DNA of 32,623 nucleotides from a virus, in IMG/VR virus record IMGVR_UViG_3300050821_003637, positions 1 to 32,623 of that record. The stretch is one strand, 5' to 3'. Position 1 is the stretch's first letter, and each line of letters starts with the position of its first letter. The notes beneath the pieces are model-generated. The model had not been told where the DNA came from. It saw nothing but the letters and a program-made list of their open reading frames with translations, and searched no databases. Shown here piece after piece: positions 12,749-18,773 of the stretch. The position numbers and the translations under genes were made by a program.

Positions 12749-13184
12749 AAAGCATCCCCATAATCTCTCCTAGCATATTACAATGTTTTTGTTTCATGTC
12801 TTCCAGTTCTTTAATCCTATTAAACAACAAAATATATTTCTCTAGCATCGCTTGATAATCTGTGTTTACAATAGTTGAAAGTTCTTTGTGCTTGTTTTCT
12901 AGCTGCTGATATTGAGTTTGAATCATGTCTTCAGCGCGCTTAAAGTCTAGACCGCTCGGTAGAAACTTAACTCTATCCTCTAGCGCTCTTAGCCTTTGTT
13001 CTATCCACTGCGCATCTGATTGCGGCTTATCTTCCATAACCACAGCTATCTTCCTTTGCAGCGAATCAAAGAAGCCTTCAATACTGCTCATTCTATCATC
13101 CATGAGCTCGATGCTTTTTTCCATCCCAGTTATTCTTAAATATAGATAGTCAGCGGCCCTTTCTCTTAGCTCTTCTTCAGTCAT
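12738..13184 (-). CDS. Coiled-coil hypothetical protein (148 aa)
   Basis: 148 aa from the ATG at 13184, which overlaps the previous stop as TGATG; a TTG one codon earlier is less likely. Heptad-like helices run through most of the chain (MEKSIELMDDRMSSIEGFF, IEQRLRALEDRVKFL, YQQLENKHKELSTIV, NRIKELEDMKQKH). It is acidic overall. It looks like a structural or scaffold-type early protein. No enzyme motif is seen. Confidence 0.7.
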   Translation of the reverse strand: MTEEELRERAADYLYLRITGMEKSIELMDDRMSSIEGFFDSLQRKIAVVMEDKPQSDAQWIEQRLRALEDRVKFLPSGLDFKRAEDMIQTQYQQLENKHKELSTIVNTDYQAMLEKYILLFNRIKELEDMKQKHCNMLGEIMGMLYVK

Positions 13185-13447
13185 CAATCTTCCTCTTTAG
13201 GTGCCGTATATTCTGAATATCCCACAATACCTTTAACCATCATCTCATCTTCCATTTGAGCGAATATAGCTTTAACTTGACTACAATACTGACTATTAAG
13301 TTCATCTAGCAAAGAAACAAGATTAACTTGGTAATCTTTTTCCTTAGCCGAGTTTTCTCTTATAGTTATTCGTATGAATTTCTTAACAGCTGGTATAATT
13401 GTATCTTTCATGCTGGCTTCTAAAGCCGCAAACATTTTCTGGTCCAT
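13184..13447 (-). CDS. Helical hypothetical protein (87 aa)
   Basis: 87 aa with an AAAGGAG site seven bases before the ATG. It is mainly helical (MFAALEASMKDTIIPAVKKF, then VNLLVSLLDELN-like and CSQVKAIFAQMEDEM segments) with an acidic end (APKEED). Its 5' part overlaps the 59-aa frame 13383-13562 by 65 bases, an unusually long overlap for this genome. No function is recognised. Confidence 0.65.
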   Translation of the reverse strand: MDQKMFAALEASMKDTIIPAVKKFIRITIRENSAKEKDYQVNLVSLLDELNSQYCSQVKAIFAQMEDEMMVKGIVGYSEYTAPKEED

Positions 13448-13562
13448 TGATATACTCCTTTCCCAATAAATTCTTTAGCTCAATTACCTTGACCCTAATC
13501 TCATCTGAAAACATTCCTGCATTGTCTTCTATAAATATACACAAGATTTCTGCGATCTCCAT
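13383..13562 (-). CDS. Possible 59-aa protein overlapping the next gene
   Basis: 59 aa with a good GGAG site five bases before the ATG, nine bases... downstream of the regulator's stop region. The first 40 residues read like a compact helical protein (MEIAEILCIFIEDNAGMFSD, EIRVKVIELKNLLGKEYING). The last 20 lie in the overlap with the next gene and look like read-on past a lost stop. It fills the gap between the regulator and the 87-aa gene. Without it the leader would be 129 bases long. Confidence 0.5.
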   Translation of the reverse strand: MEIAEILCIFIEDNAGMFSDEIRVKVIELKNLLGKEYINGPENVCGFRSQHERYNYTSC

Positions 13563-13576
13563 TTTATCTCCTTAAG

Positions 13577-13738
13577 TCATCTACTTTTCTTTAATCTCTC
13601 CAGACCTTCCCTGATAAATCTTCTTACTACAGCGTTAGCGCTCTCACCTTCGTAATCTGCATAGCCAATAATTTCCTTCCACTGGCGGTCGTCTATAGTG
13701 AGAGAAATACGAGTCTTTGGCAATGGGGTTTTTTTCAT
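13577..13738 (-). CDS. Ribbon-helix-helix regulator (Arc/CopG type)
   Basis: 53 aa, MKKTPLPKTRISLTIDDRQW... with GAGGT five bases before the ATG. The strand RISLTI followed by DDRQWKEIIGYADYE, a turn and SANAVVRRFIREGLERL is the ribbon-helix-helix pattern: one DNA-reading strand and two helices, with a dimer as the working unit. It is the first gene leftward from the opposed promoters at 13783-13825, where it probably binds. It is the only clear transcription regulator seen in the genome. Confidence 0.7.
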   Translation of the reverse strand: MKKTPLPKTRISLTIDDRQWKEIIGYADYEGESANAVVRRFIREGLERLKKSR

Positions 13739-13782
13739 GTGTAACCTCGCGTAAAAATATGTTGATTTAACGAAAATAAGTG

Positions 13783-13811
13783 TTGACTTGATGTCACTTA
13801 TACACTAAAGT
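13783..13811 (+). promoter_or_regulatory. Rightward promoter of the Erf cluster
   Basis: TTGACT (13783-13788), a 17-base spacer and TAAAGT (13806-13811). The 14 bases AAATAAGTGTTGAC at 13774-13787 match those at the 6606 promoter exactly. It occupies the same DNA as the leftward promoter, so RNA polymerase can use only one of the two at a time. Confidence 0.65.
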
Positions 13812-13825
13812 ATGTCTAGTGTCAA
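13797..13825 (-). promoter_or_regulatory. Leftward promoter of the regulator cluster
   Basis: On the minus strand a perfect TTGACA (13825-13820), a 17-base spacer and TATAAG (13802-13797). This is the strongest promoter match in the window and drives the ribbon-helix-helix gene. Partial dyads (TTGAC/GTCAA, CACT/AGTG, TATAC/GTATG) lie in the shared 43 bp and could be operator half-sites. Confidence 0.75.
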
Positions 13826-13846
13826 GAAACAAATAAGGGGCTCAGT

Positions 13847-14413
13847 ATGCAAATGTCGATGGATATAACTCTACTCGCAGTAGGGATGTGTAAGGTTCAA
13901 GCAGAGATAGAGAACGTGGTTAAGGATAAAAAGAACCCATTCTTCAAAAGTTCTTATGCAGACTTAGGGTCTATATTAGATATGTGCCGACCCATTCTTT
14001 CAAAACATGGTCTGTCAGTCGTTCAGTTCCCATGTCATTTGGAAGGACAAGTCGGCGTGAAAACAATGCTTATGCACGAATCGGGTCAATGGATGTATGA
14101 AGAAGTAATCATACCCATTGAATCAGAGAAAGGAAAGTCAATCGCTCAGACATTGGGCTCGATTGTTACTTATCTAAGAAGGTATTCATATGCAGCTTGT
14201 GTAGGGATTGCTCAGGTTGATGATGATGGCAATATTGTTAAACAGGTTTCTGTTCCAGCGCAAAGACTACCGCTTGAGCGATTGTCCGATGCAATGAGAG
14301 CGGATGCAGCATTTAAGGCTCGTGTGTTGGATTACACAAAGAAGCTAGATATAGCTTTATCTGATTTAACTAATGATCAAATAGAAAAGATTTTAAGCAA
14401 AAAAGAGGGGTAA
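13847..14413 (+). CDS. Erf-family single-strand annealing recombinase
   Basis: 188 aa with AAGGGG six bases before the ATG. The ERF superfamily pattern is clear: LAVGMCKVQAEIENVVKDKK, NPFFKSSYADLGSILDMCRP, ILSKHGLSVVQFP, an LMHESGQWMYEE strand, then AQTLGSIVTYLRRYSYAACVGI and an acidic DDDGN. Such proteins form rings on single-stranded DNA and anneal complementary strands, as P22 Erf does, helping the genome circularise and recombine. The SSB-like protein encoded three genes on is the expected partner. The C-terminal third is variable. Confidence 0.88.
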   Translation: MQMSMDITLLAVGMCKVQAEIENVVKDKKNPFFKSSYADLGSILDMCRPILSKHGLSVVQFPCHLEGQVGVKTMLMHESGQWMYEEVIIPIESEKGKSIAQTLGSIVTYLRRYSYAACVGIAQVDDDGNIVKQVSVPAQRLPLERLSDAMRADAAFKARVLDYTKKLDIALSDLTNDQIEKILSKKEG

Positions 14414-14416
14414 TTT

Positions 14417-14527
14417 ATGTTCTGGGATATCGTAGGCGCGTTAATGTTTATAAGTATTGGTATACCAATTATAACAATGATTGGATTTATATTGGTTGGA
14501 TTAATTGGCGGAATAATTAAGAGGTAA
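14417..14527 (+). CDS. Membrane micro-protein, 36 aa (pair A, first)
   Basis: 36 aa, starting four bases after the Erf stop with AGGGG six bases before the ATG. It starts MFWDIVGALMFISIGIPI and continues as one long hydrophobic region (ITMIGFILVGLIGGII), ending KR. One or two membrane helices are likely, with the basic end inside. The N-terminus matches the next gene at MFWDxVGAxMFxxIGxPI. No family is recognised. A holin, antiholin or membrane anchor for replication are possibilities. Confidence 0.65.
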   Translation: MFWDIVGALMFISIGIPIITMIGFILVGLIGGIIKR

Positions 14528-14529
14528 AT

Positions 14530-14676
14530 ATGTTTTGGGATTTAGTTGGTGCATGGATGTTTGTTCACATAGGATTGCCAATATTATTCATAGTGTTTTT
14601 GTTTCTAGTATCAGTTGTGTGGTTTTTTATTAATTATTGTTTTCAAAAAGGTAAGGGGAAAATCGATGGCATTTAA
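14530..14676 (+). CDS. Membrane micro-protein, 48 aa (pair A, second)
   Basis: 48 aa, beginning MFWDLVGAWMFVHIGLPILF and continuing hydrophobic (IVFLFLVSVVWFFIN), then a basic tail (YCFQKGKGKIDGI). The start is two bases after the stop of its paralogue. The end overlaps the SSB-like gene by 11 bases, so all are translated together. Basic C-terminus and hydrophobic N-terminus suggest N-out, C-in. Its placement between Erf and SSB is unusual for a lysis protein. Confidence 0.65.
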   Translation: MFWDLVGAWMFVHIGLPILFIVFLFLVSVVWFFINYCFQKGKGKIDGI

Positions 14677-15157
14677 ATATGATTATGTTCCAGTAGATAA
14701 GCTCGAAGATCAAACCCGGCTAGAGATTAAAATCTTGGCCGAAGGTGATGCAGACTTTAAAGTTAAGGCCGTGTTTGAAAAGGACAAAGATGGTAATCAA
14801 CTAACAACCATGGCCGGTATCTCTAAAATTAGAGTCCTTCTTAGTTGTAAAGATAAGAAAGGCGATAGCGGGGCAATTTTTCATGATATCAGTGCCAATA
14901 TGCCTTGGGCTATTAAGACATTGTGCGACGCGGTAGGATTGCCAGCTCTTTACCATCGATCTGGAACCCTGGATACTGCTAAGCTAGTAGGGCTTGAAGG
15001 TAAGTGCGTATTGCAAACAAAGCCGGCTGAAGGCAAATATGAGGCTAAGACGGTCATTAAGCAGTATGTTCCTCATCCAGGCGGTGTGGCGCCTGAACAG
15101 GCCCATGCGGGTCCAGGTTGGACGCAAGACGATGAAGATGAAGAGATACCATTTTAA
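14666..15157 (+). CDS. Phage single-strand DNA-binding protein (DUF669-like)
   Basis: 163 aa from the ATG at 14666 (MAFKYDYVPVDKLEDQTRLE). A beta-rich body (KILAEGDADFKVKAVFEKD, GISKIRVLLSCKDKKGD, IFHDISANMPWAIKTLCDAVGL, LVGLEGKCVLQTKP) is followed by a flexible Pro/Gly part. The acidic end DDEDEEIPF looks like the C-terminal tip of bacterial SSB (DDDIPF), which binds partner proteins. Being encoded with Erf supports a recombination role. It would coat single-stranded phage DNA and load the recombinase. Family assignment is by pattern only. Confidence 0.75.
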   Translation: MAFKYDYVPVDKLEDQTRLEIKILAEGDADFKVKAVFEKDKDGNQLTTMAGISKIRVLLSCKDKKGDSGAIFHDISANMPWAIKTLCDAVGLPALYHRSGTLDTAKLVGLEGKCVLQTKPAEGKYEAKTVIKQYVPHPGGVAPEQAHAGPGWTQDDEDEEIPF

Positions 15158-15165
15158 GGGAAAAT

Positions 15166-15384
15166 ATGAAAATATTTGATATGAATGATTTTCCAGAATT
15201 GGAAAAAGGTGACATTATTCAATGTATAAACAAATCTTCAGAGTGGTATGGTTGTGTTTGGATAGTGGAAGAAGTTAAAAGTTTTGGGTGTAAGGCATTT
15301 ATTAAGATTCCAGGTGGAAACATCTATTGTAGGTTTAATTTTGATGAATTTATGTACATTGGTTTATCTTATTGCGAAGATTAA
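15166..15384 (+). CDS. Hypothetical early protein (72 aa)
   Basis: 72 aa with a GGGAA site. It reads like a small beta barrel: LEKGDIIQCINKSSEWYGCVWIVEEVKSFG, KAFIKIPGGNIYCRFNFDEFMYIG. The first part recalls an SH3-like or KOW-type fold (KGDIIQCIN... W..G..W.V). It has four Cys without a zinc pattern. It is cotranscribed with Erf and the SSB-like protein. Function unknown. Confidence 0.65.
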   Translation: MKIFDMNDFPELEKGDIIQCINKSSEWYGCVWIVEEVKSFGCKAFIKIPGGNIYCRFNFDEFMYIGLSYCED

Positions 15385-15395
15385 GGAGTTAAAAG

Positions 15396-15632
15396 ATGAT
15401 TAAAGCATCAATTGTTCGTAGAGATTATGATTATGGGACTGTGTGCAGACCCAACGTTTATCACTCATTTATCCCCTATTCTACCGAAACAAGGACAACA
15501 CAGTCTTTAAAAGAGATAGAAACAGTCACAGCATTGATATGCTCGACGTGTTTGCTCCTTGTGGGATTTGATGACCAATACCATCAAATGATGTCTGATA
15601 TTTCCGCGGTGCACTCTGATCAGGCCGACTGA
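15396..15632 (+). CDS. Hypothetical early protein (78 aa) overlapping terminase
   Basis: 78 aa with a strong AAGGAG site. It begins MIKASIVRRDYDYGTVCRPN and contains a CSTC (residues about 48-51) plus a single earlier Cys. The last 107 bases overlap the 3' end of the large terminase on the other strand, so both genes share coding DNA. No function is recognised. The good ribosome site and operon position support it, though its end may be longer than needed. Confidence 0.6.
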   Translation: MIKASIVRRDYDYGTVCRPNVYHSFIPYSTETRTTQSLKEIETVTALICSTCLLLVGFDDQYHQMMSDISAVHSDQAD

Positions 15633-16905
15633 ACTGATTATGCCAGACTATAGCCATATATCGGAAGGAGTCAGCCCCGTTGCTGGCCCACGTGTGGAGG
15701 GGGTTGTCCTTGAAGACTCTATGTTCTTCGTCGTATTCTCTTCGATATTCGGTCAGAGAATCTATCAAACGTTTGCATCGAGTGTGAATACGGACATCCT
15801 TGAAGAGTGAGCGTACCGCCTGTATGCCATCCACAACACTTAGTTGTGGAGTTATCAAGAAGTGAATATTCCAGTCTCTAGCCTGAGCTAGCGTAGACCT
15901 GGCACTAGCGCCCCAGTCTCGTTGTCGCAAGTCATGTGGTCCAAAGTGGTTAGTATATTTGAACCCATACTTTTGGCGCTTCTCTTCTAGGACTCTGGCA
16001 AAGTGATCTACACCCTTGTCGGTCTCTTCATGATAATCAACCACAGATACAAACCCATCCGACATCTGCATCCAAATGATAGCTGTGGAGTCCCTGACAC
16101 CGATATCCCAGAATGTAAAGGTTGGCAGACCAGGACGCACCTCAAAGTCACAAAACCGTTTCTGGTAATACATTAGGTCAAGCTCAGCCGTGTAGTAAGC
16201 TCCCTGAACACCTACATTAAAGTCACAATAATATTCCTGGCGAATAAGCTCTTCAGCAACGCCCATACGTCGTTCGCCGTCAATCATATCCTTGGTGACC
16301 ACTGGCGTTCCATCGTGACGCTTGGTATCATCTACAGTCCATTTGCGAACAAACCAGGAGGGTTCATTCAATGCGTGTTGGTATAGATGATAAGAGTGGT
16401 TCTTGCCTCGGGGAGTTCCTTGAACGATTTCCCATCCACCGTTCTCGACTAATATTGGATTCAGATACTGGCGCGACAATGGGTTATGCAACGAGTGCTC
16501 TGAATACACTATTCCGACTGGGTTTGAACCCATCAGTGCATTGTAATTGTTGCTTCCGCCTAGCTGAATTATTGAACCGTTTATCAGCTCAATGTTCATC
16601 TCAGTCGAATTCGTGCTCTTAATTATTGCCTTGGGTACATAGTCTAAAAACCTACGACCTCCACCATCAATCCCCTTCCAGATAACCTTTCTAGCCTGGT
16701 TATGTTGTGGGAAGAGATATAGGTACACACCCACTCGCTGGCATGCTGCCATTGTGATAGCGTTAATGCAGAGAAGGTCTTTTCCGGCTCGGCGGTGACA
16801 TAGATAGAAAAATCGCTTGTACCCCTCGATGAAGAAGGCTCGCATGAGCTCTTTTTGGTATTCCCGAGGGGTAAAGCAGTGCGGAAGCTGGACGACATTG
16901 CTCAG
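15526..16905 (-). CDS. Terminase large subunit (packaging ATPase and nuclease)
   Basis: About 459 aa if it starts at CTG 16905; the first in-frame ATG is 16845. Between them the frame encodes SNVVQLPHCFTPREYQKEL, which contains the conserved Q-motif (FTPREYQ), so the protein must begin before the ATG. No ATG, GTG or TTG is available up to the stop at 16951. The CTG overlaps the previous gene's stop as CTGA, like the ATGA joints elsewhere. ATPase motifs are HRRAGKD (Walker A, about 37-43), VGIVYSE (Walker B, about 130) and QGTPRGKN (coupling, about 162). The nuclease has FWDIGVRD (about 265), a later HD (FGPHDLRQRDWG) and NGADSFRYM near the end. It drives DNA into the head through the portal. 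Confidence 0.9.
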   Translation of the reverse strand: MSNVVQLPHCFTPREYQKELMRAFFIEGYKRFFYLCHRRAGKDLLCINAITMAACQRVGVYLYLFPQHNQARKVIWKGIDGGGRRFLDYVPKAIIKSTNSTEMNIELINGSIIQLGGSNNYNALMGSNPVGIVYSEHSLHNPLSRQYLNPILVENGGWEIVQGTPRGKNHSYHLYQHALNEPSWFVRKWTVDDTKRHDGTPVVTKDMIDGERRMGVAEELIRQEYYCDFNVGVQGAYYTAELDLMYYQKRFCDFEVRPGLPTFTFWDIGVRDSTAIIWMQMSDGFVSVVDYHEETDKGVDHFARVLEEKRQKYGFKYTNHFGPHDLRQRDWGASARSTLAQARDWNIHFLITPQLSVVDGIQAVRSLFKDVRIHTRCKRLIDSLTEYRREYDEEHRVFKDNPLHTWASNGADSFRYMAIVWHNQFSRPDQSAPRKYQTSFDGIGHQIPQGANTSSISML

Positions 16906-17114
16906 GGCTTTTGTACCGCTGGCGCCGCTTGCTTGGGCGGGATTTTGACATCAATCCCTGTCTCGGTCTCAAGAACCTCCTCAGCGGCTTTCTCTACCGG
17001 GCTATCCATAGGGATAACACCGGCATAGCCTAGACCAAGGACTATGGCACACGCGACTAATAGTGCATATATCATAAGTTTTCCTTTAGTGAGTCCAGGG
17101 AGTTGTAATTTCAT
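16902..17114 (-). CDS. Small membrane protein between endolysin and terminase (holin or spanin-like)
   Basis: 70 aa, MKLQLPGLTKGKLMIYALLVACAIVLGLGY... with one membrane helix (residues about 13-31). A short acidic helix (PVEKAAEEVLETETGIDVKIP) and a Pro/Ala tail follow. It sits where T7 has its holin/spanin genes, between lysis and large-terminase genes. ATGA couples it to the lysine-rich gene before it and CTGA to the terminase after it. Holin and inner-membrane spanin are both possible. The single helix with a soluble tail also fits a virion-associated protein. Confidence 0.6.
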   Translation of the reverse strand: MKLQLPGLTKGKLMIYALLVACAIVLGLGYAGVIPMDSPVEKAAEEVLETETGIDVKIPPKQAAPAVQKP

Positions 17115-17206
17115 TTCTTTTTACCTTTGTGCTCAGCCATCTTTTTTTCCATTTTCTCAGCTTTGCGGCTTTCCTTTTCCTTGGCTTTTTCCTTGTGCTT
17201 TTCCAT
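17111..17206 (-). CDS. Lysine-rich 31-aa peptide
   Basis: 31 aa, starting MEKHKEKAKEKESRKAEKME and ending with a cluster of Lys. About half the residues are Lys or Glu, a single charged helix. AGGA lies about eight bases upstream, and the stop overlaps the next ATG as ATGA. It overlaps the end of the endolysin gene by 50 bases in another frame. It may serve mainly to carry ribosomes to the membrane-protein gene, or act as a small basic peptide. Confidence 0.5.
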   Translation of the reverse strand: MEKHKEKAKEKESRKAEKMEKKMAEHKGKKK

Positions 17207-17693
17207 TGTCTTGTTCCTTACCTATAAAGTGAAAGTAATCAGCAATGAATTCATCCTTAGTGGCGGCTCCCTTGCTGCTGTTATAGTAAGTCTTGTACAG
17301 GTTCCATATTCCGTCAAGGTCACCTGGCATAGGTAACTCATCTCTTAGCTGTAGATAGAATACCCTCGCCATTATCGTAGCGAGCTTAATATTAAAAATA
17401 CAATGCTCGCTTGGAGGTTTCTGAACATATCGCAAGCTGTTAAGTATTTTTGCGGCCAAATCAGCATGGTTACTGAGATAATGATTCCACAGACTATCGT
17501 AGGTAAAAGGTTCCATTTGGAAAATACCAACCGCGGACTTTGCATCACCATGTAACTGAGCAACGTAAGTACCACCTTTGCTTTCATGTGCCATGGTAGC
17601 CACCAAAAGCTCTTCAGCAGAAAGACTATAAAGTCCAACTTCCTTGAGAGCCGGCTGAAGAATCTTTTCCCGAAACTGTTCGTTGTTTAACAT
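17157..17693 (-). CDS. Endolysin (lytic transglycosylase / lysozyme-like)
   Basis: 178 aa, with GGAG before the ATG. MAHESKGGTYVAQLHG (catalytic Glu at about 37), then AKSAVGIFQMEPFTYDSLW, is the pattern of lysozyme-superfamily/SLT enzymes, which cut the glycan strands of peptidoglycan. Residues 80-150 are helical (LRYVQKPPS, ARVFYLQLRDELP, GIWNLYKTYYNSSKGAAT), as in this fold. No signal peptide or membrane anchor is seen, so release would need a holin. The end is a low-complexity Gly/Lys/Gln tail (GKAQGKSQGKGKPQS) that overlaps the next gene and may be an extension. Confidence 0.8.
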   Translation of the reverse strand: MLNNEQFREKILQPALKEVGLYSLSAEELLVATMAHESKGGTYVAQLHGDAKSAVGIFQMEPFTYDSLWNHYLSNHADLAAKILNSLRYVQKPPSEHCIFNIKLATIMARVFYLQLRDELPMPGDLDGIWNLYKTYYNSSKGAATKDEFIADYFHFIGKEQDNGKAQGKSQGKGKPQS

Positions 17694-18054
17694 GAAATTT
17701 ATCTCCTAGATAAGTTTTAACCGCTTCCATTGCTGCCTGTAATGTATCGCATACATAATAATCATAATTCTCTTGTGATAATAATGTCTTAATATATTTT
17801 TGAGCTGGGGACAAACCACTACCTTTTGATTTAAGTTCAATCCAAAGTCCATGATAATCATTGGATGCAATGGCGATAAAAATATCTGGCCATCCAGCAG
17901 TAACGCCTTGTTTCTTTAAATTTACTGCCTCTAATTTATGACGCGATCCACCGTTTGGAATATGGGTTGTAAGCGCGCGAATGTAAGGATAGTATGATAA
18001 CCACTGAAAGAATGCTTTCTGAATTTCAGATTCTTTAGGCCCTTTAACTGGCAT
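17626..18054 (-). CDS. VRR-NUC domain nuclease
   Basis: 142 aa. The VRR-NUC type of PD-(D/E)xK fold is visible: ESEIQKAFFQWL at the start, THIPNGGSR, LKKQGVTAGWPDIFIA (catalytic Asp), LWIELKSKGSGLSPAQKYIKTL (E-x-K and Gln). Such phage nucleases are thought to process branched or replicating DNA, possibly during packaging. The last 68 bases overlap the endolysin start, and the C-terminal tail (GKDSSAGSQGSW) looks disordered. It sits between lysis genes rather than in the Erf cluster. Confidence 0.85.
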   Translation of the reverse strand: MPVKGPKESEIQKAFFQWLSYYPYIRALTTHIPNGGSRHKLEAVNLKKQGVTAGWPDIFIAIASNDYHGLWIELKSKGSGLSPAQKYIKTLLSQENYDYYVCDTLQAAMEAVKTYLGDKFHVKQRTVSGKDSSAGSQGSWTL

Positions 18055-18136
18055 ATGCGCTGACCATAATCATTAAAAAACTAGTGGTTATAATGCCAAT
18101 AATTAAACTAATGACAACCCATATTTCATCAGCCAT
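18044..18136 (-). CDS. Membrane micro-protein, 30 aa, near lysis genes
   Basis: 30 aa: MADEIW, then a hydrophobic stretch (VVISLIIGIITTSFLMIMV), then SAYAS. One membrane helix with an acidic N-terminus. It overlaps the end of the 67-aa gene by eight bases and the start of the VRR-NUC gene by 11. It fills the gap between them. Position two genes before the endolysin makes a pinholin-like or antiholin role possible. The 70-aa membrane protein after the endolysin is a competing candidate. Confidence 0.55.
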   Translation of the reverse strand: MADEIWVVISLIIGIITTSFLMIMVSAYAS

Positions 18137-18332
18137 AATGCTCCACTGCTGCTCCACCGCTGCCTTGTCCAATGCCGGTACCACTTACGCCATTTGGGGA
18201 TATCGAGCTTTTACGTTTTGCGCCGGTGAGCAGCTCTGGACGACCGACATAGACAAACGGGTTTTTCCGTTGTCCACTAATACGGTCGTCATACTGAGCC
18301 GTTAAAGGCTTAACAGGATGTTCAGTTGGCAT
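18129..18332 (-). CDS. Gly/Ser-rich hypothetical late protein (67 aa)
   Basis: 67 aa, sharing a TAATG-type joint with the gene before it. It starts MPTEHPVKPLTAQYDDRISG and ends in a Gly-rich tail (SGTGIGQGSGGAAVEHYG). It is probably disordered. The YDDRISGQRKNPFVYVGRPELL core is unlike any family I know. It could be a minor virion protein, since it is in a late-type operon. Confidence 0.6.
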   Translation of the reverse strand: MPTEHPVKPLTAQYDDRISGQRKNPFVYVGRPELLTGAKRKSSISPNGVSGTGIGQGSGGAAVEHYG

Positions 18333-18553
18333 TAATAAGAACCTTTACCTCTGTTAGAACCTGGCATGCCTAATGGCTCCATTCGGCCCATAGCACGTTC
18401 GTTCTTAGAGTGTAACGGTCCGTAGACAGAGATACAATGAGCATGAGCTCTGTGCATAATGTCACTACCTACAAATGCGGCTACTTCAGAGTCACCCATA
18501 GCATTATGAGCATACATCTTCCAGCCTTGAATGTTTCCAGCGGTTGCAGTCAT
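18332..18553 (-). CDS. His/Met-containing hypothetical late protein (73 aa)
   Basis: 73 aa. I use the ATG at 18553, which has AGGA eight bases upstream and directly follows the previous stop, rather than a longer frame to 18637. It starts MTATAGNIQGWKMYAHNAMG. It has a cluster of His (HRAHAHC) and a Gly/Arg/Met end (RAMGRMEPLGMPGSNRGKG). The composition resembles the 129-aa protein two genes before it, so they may work together. Function unknown. Confidence 0.6.
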   Translation of the reverse strand: MTATAGNIQGWKMYAHNAMGDSEVAAFVGSDIMHRAHAHCISVYGPLHSKNERAMGRMEPLGMPGSNRGKGSY

Positions 18554-18554
18554 G

Positions 18555-18773
18555 TTAGTATTCCTGTGTATGTACGTAGTTGGGGAATATCCTGACCATA
18601 TCAGCATGCCAGGGTTGGGTTTGCTTTTCACTACCAACGGTTAACCGTTGGTCGATAGCTGGGTATACGTCATGGAAACTACCAATCATATACGCGCCAC
18701 GGCCTTCATGCACCATGGCGGGATTGTCATTTACATAGATTTCACCTTTAGCTTTCGCGTCAGATAATCTCAT
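18555..18773 (-). CDS. Hypothetical late protein (72 aa)
   Basis: 72 aa with an AGAGAGGT site six bases before the ATG, overlapping the previous gene by 14 bases. The sequence (MRLSDAKAKGEIYVNDNPAM, GRGAYMIGSFHDVYPAIDQR) looks like a small alpha/beta fold. No family is recognised. It lies between two His/Met-rich genes in the same unit. Confidence 0.6.
   Translation of the reverse strand: MRLSDAKAKGEIYVNDNPAMVHEGRGAYMIGSFHDVYPAIDQRLTVGSEKQTQPWHADMVRIFPNYVHTQEY

Noticed and set aside
16644-16972. Two short minus-strand frames (84 and 69 aa) overlapping the terminase start
   Set aside because: Both are out-of-frame shadows of the terminase N-terminus and the small membrane gene. The conserved Q-motif and Walker A are in the terminase frame.
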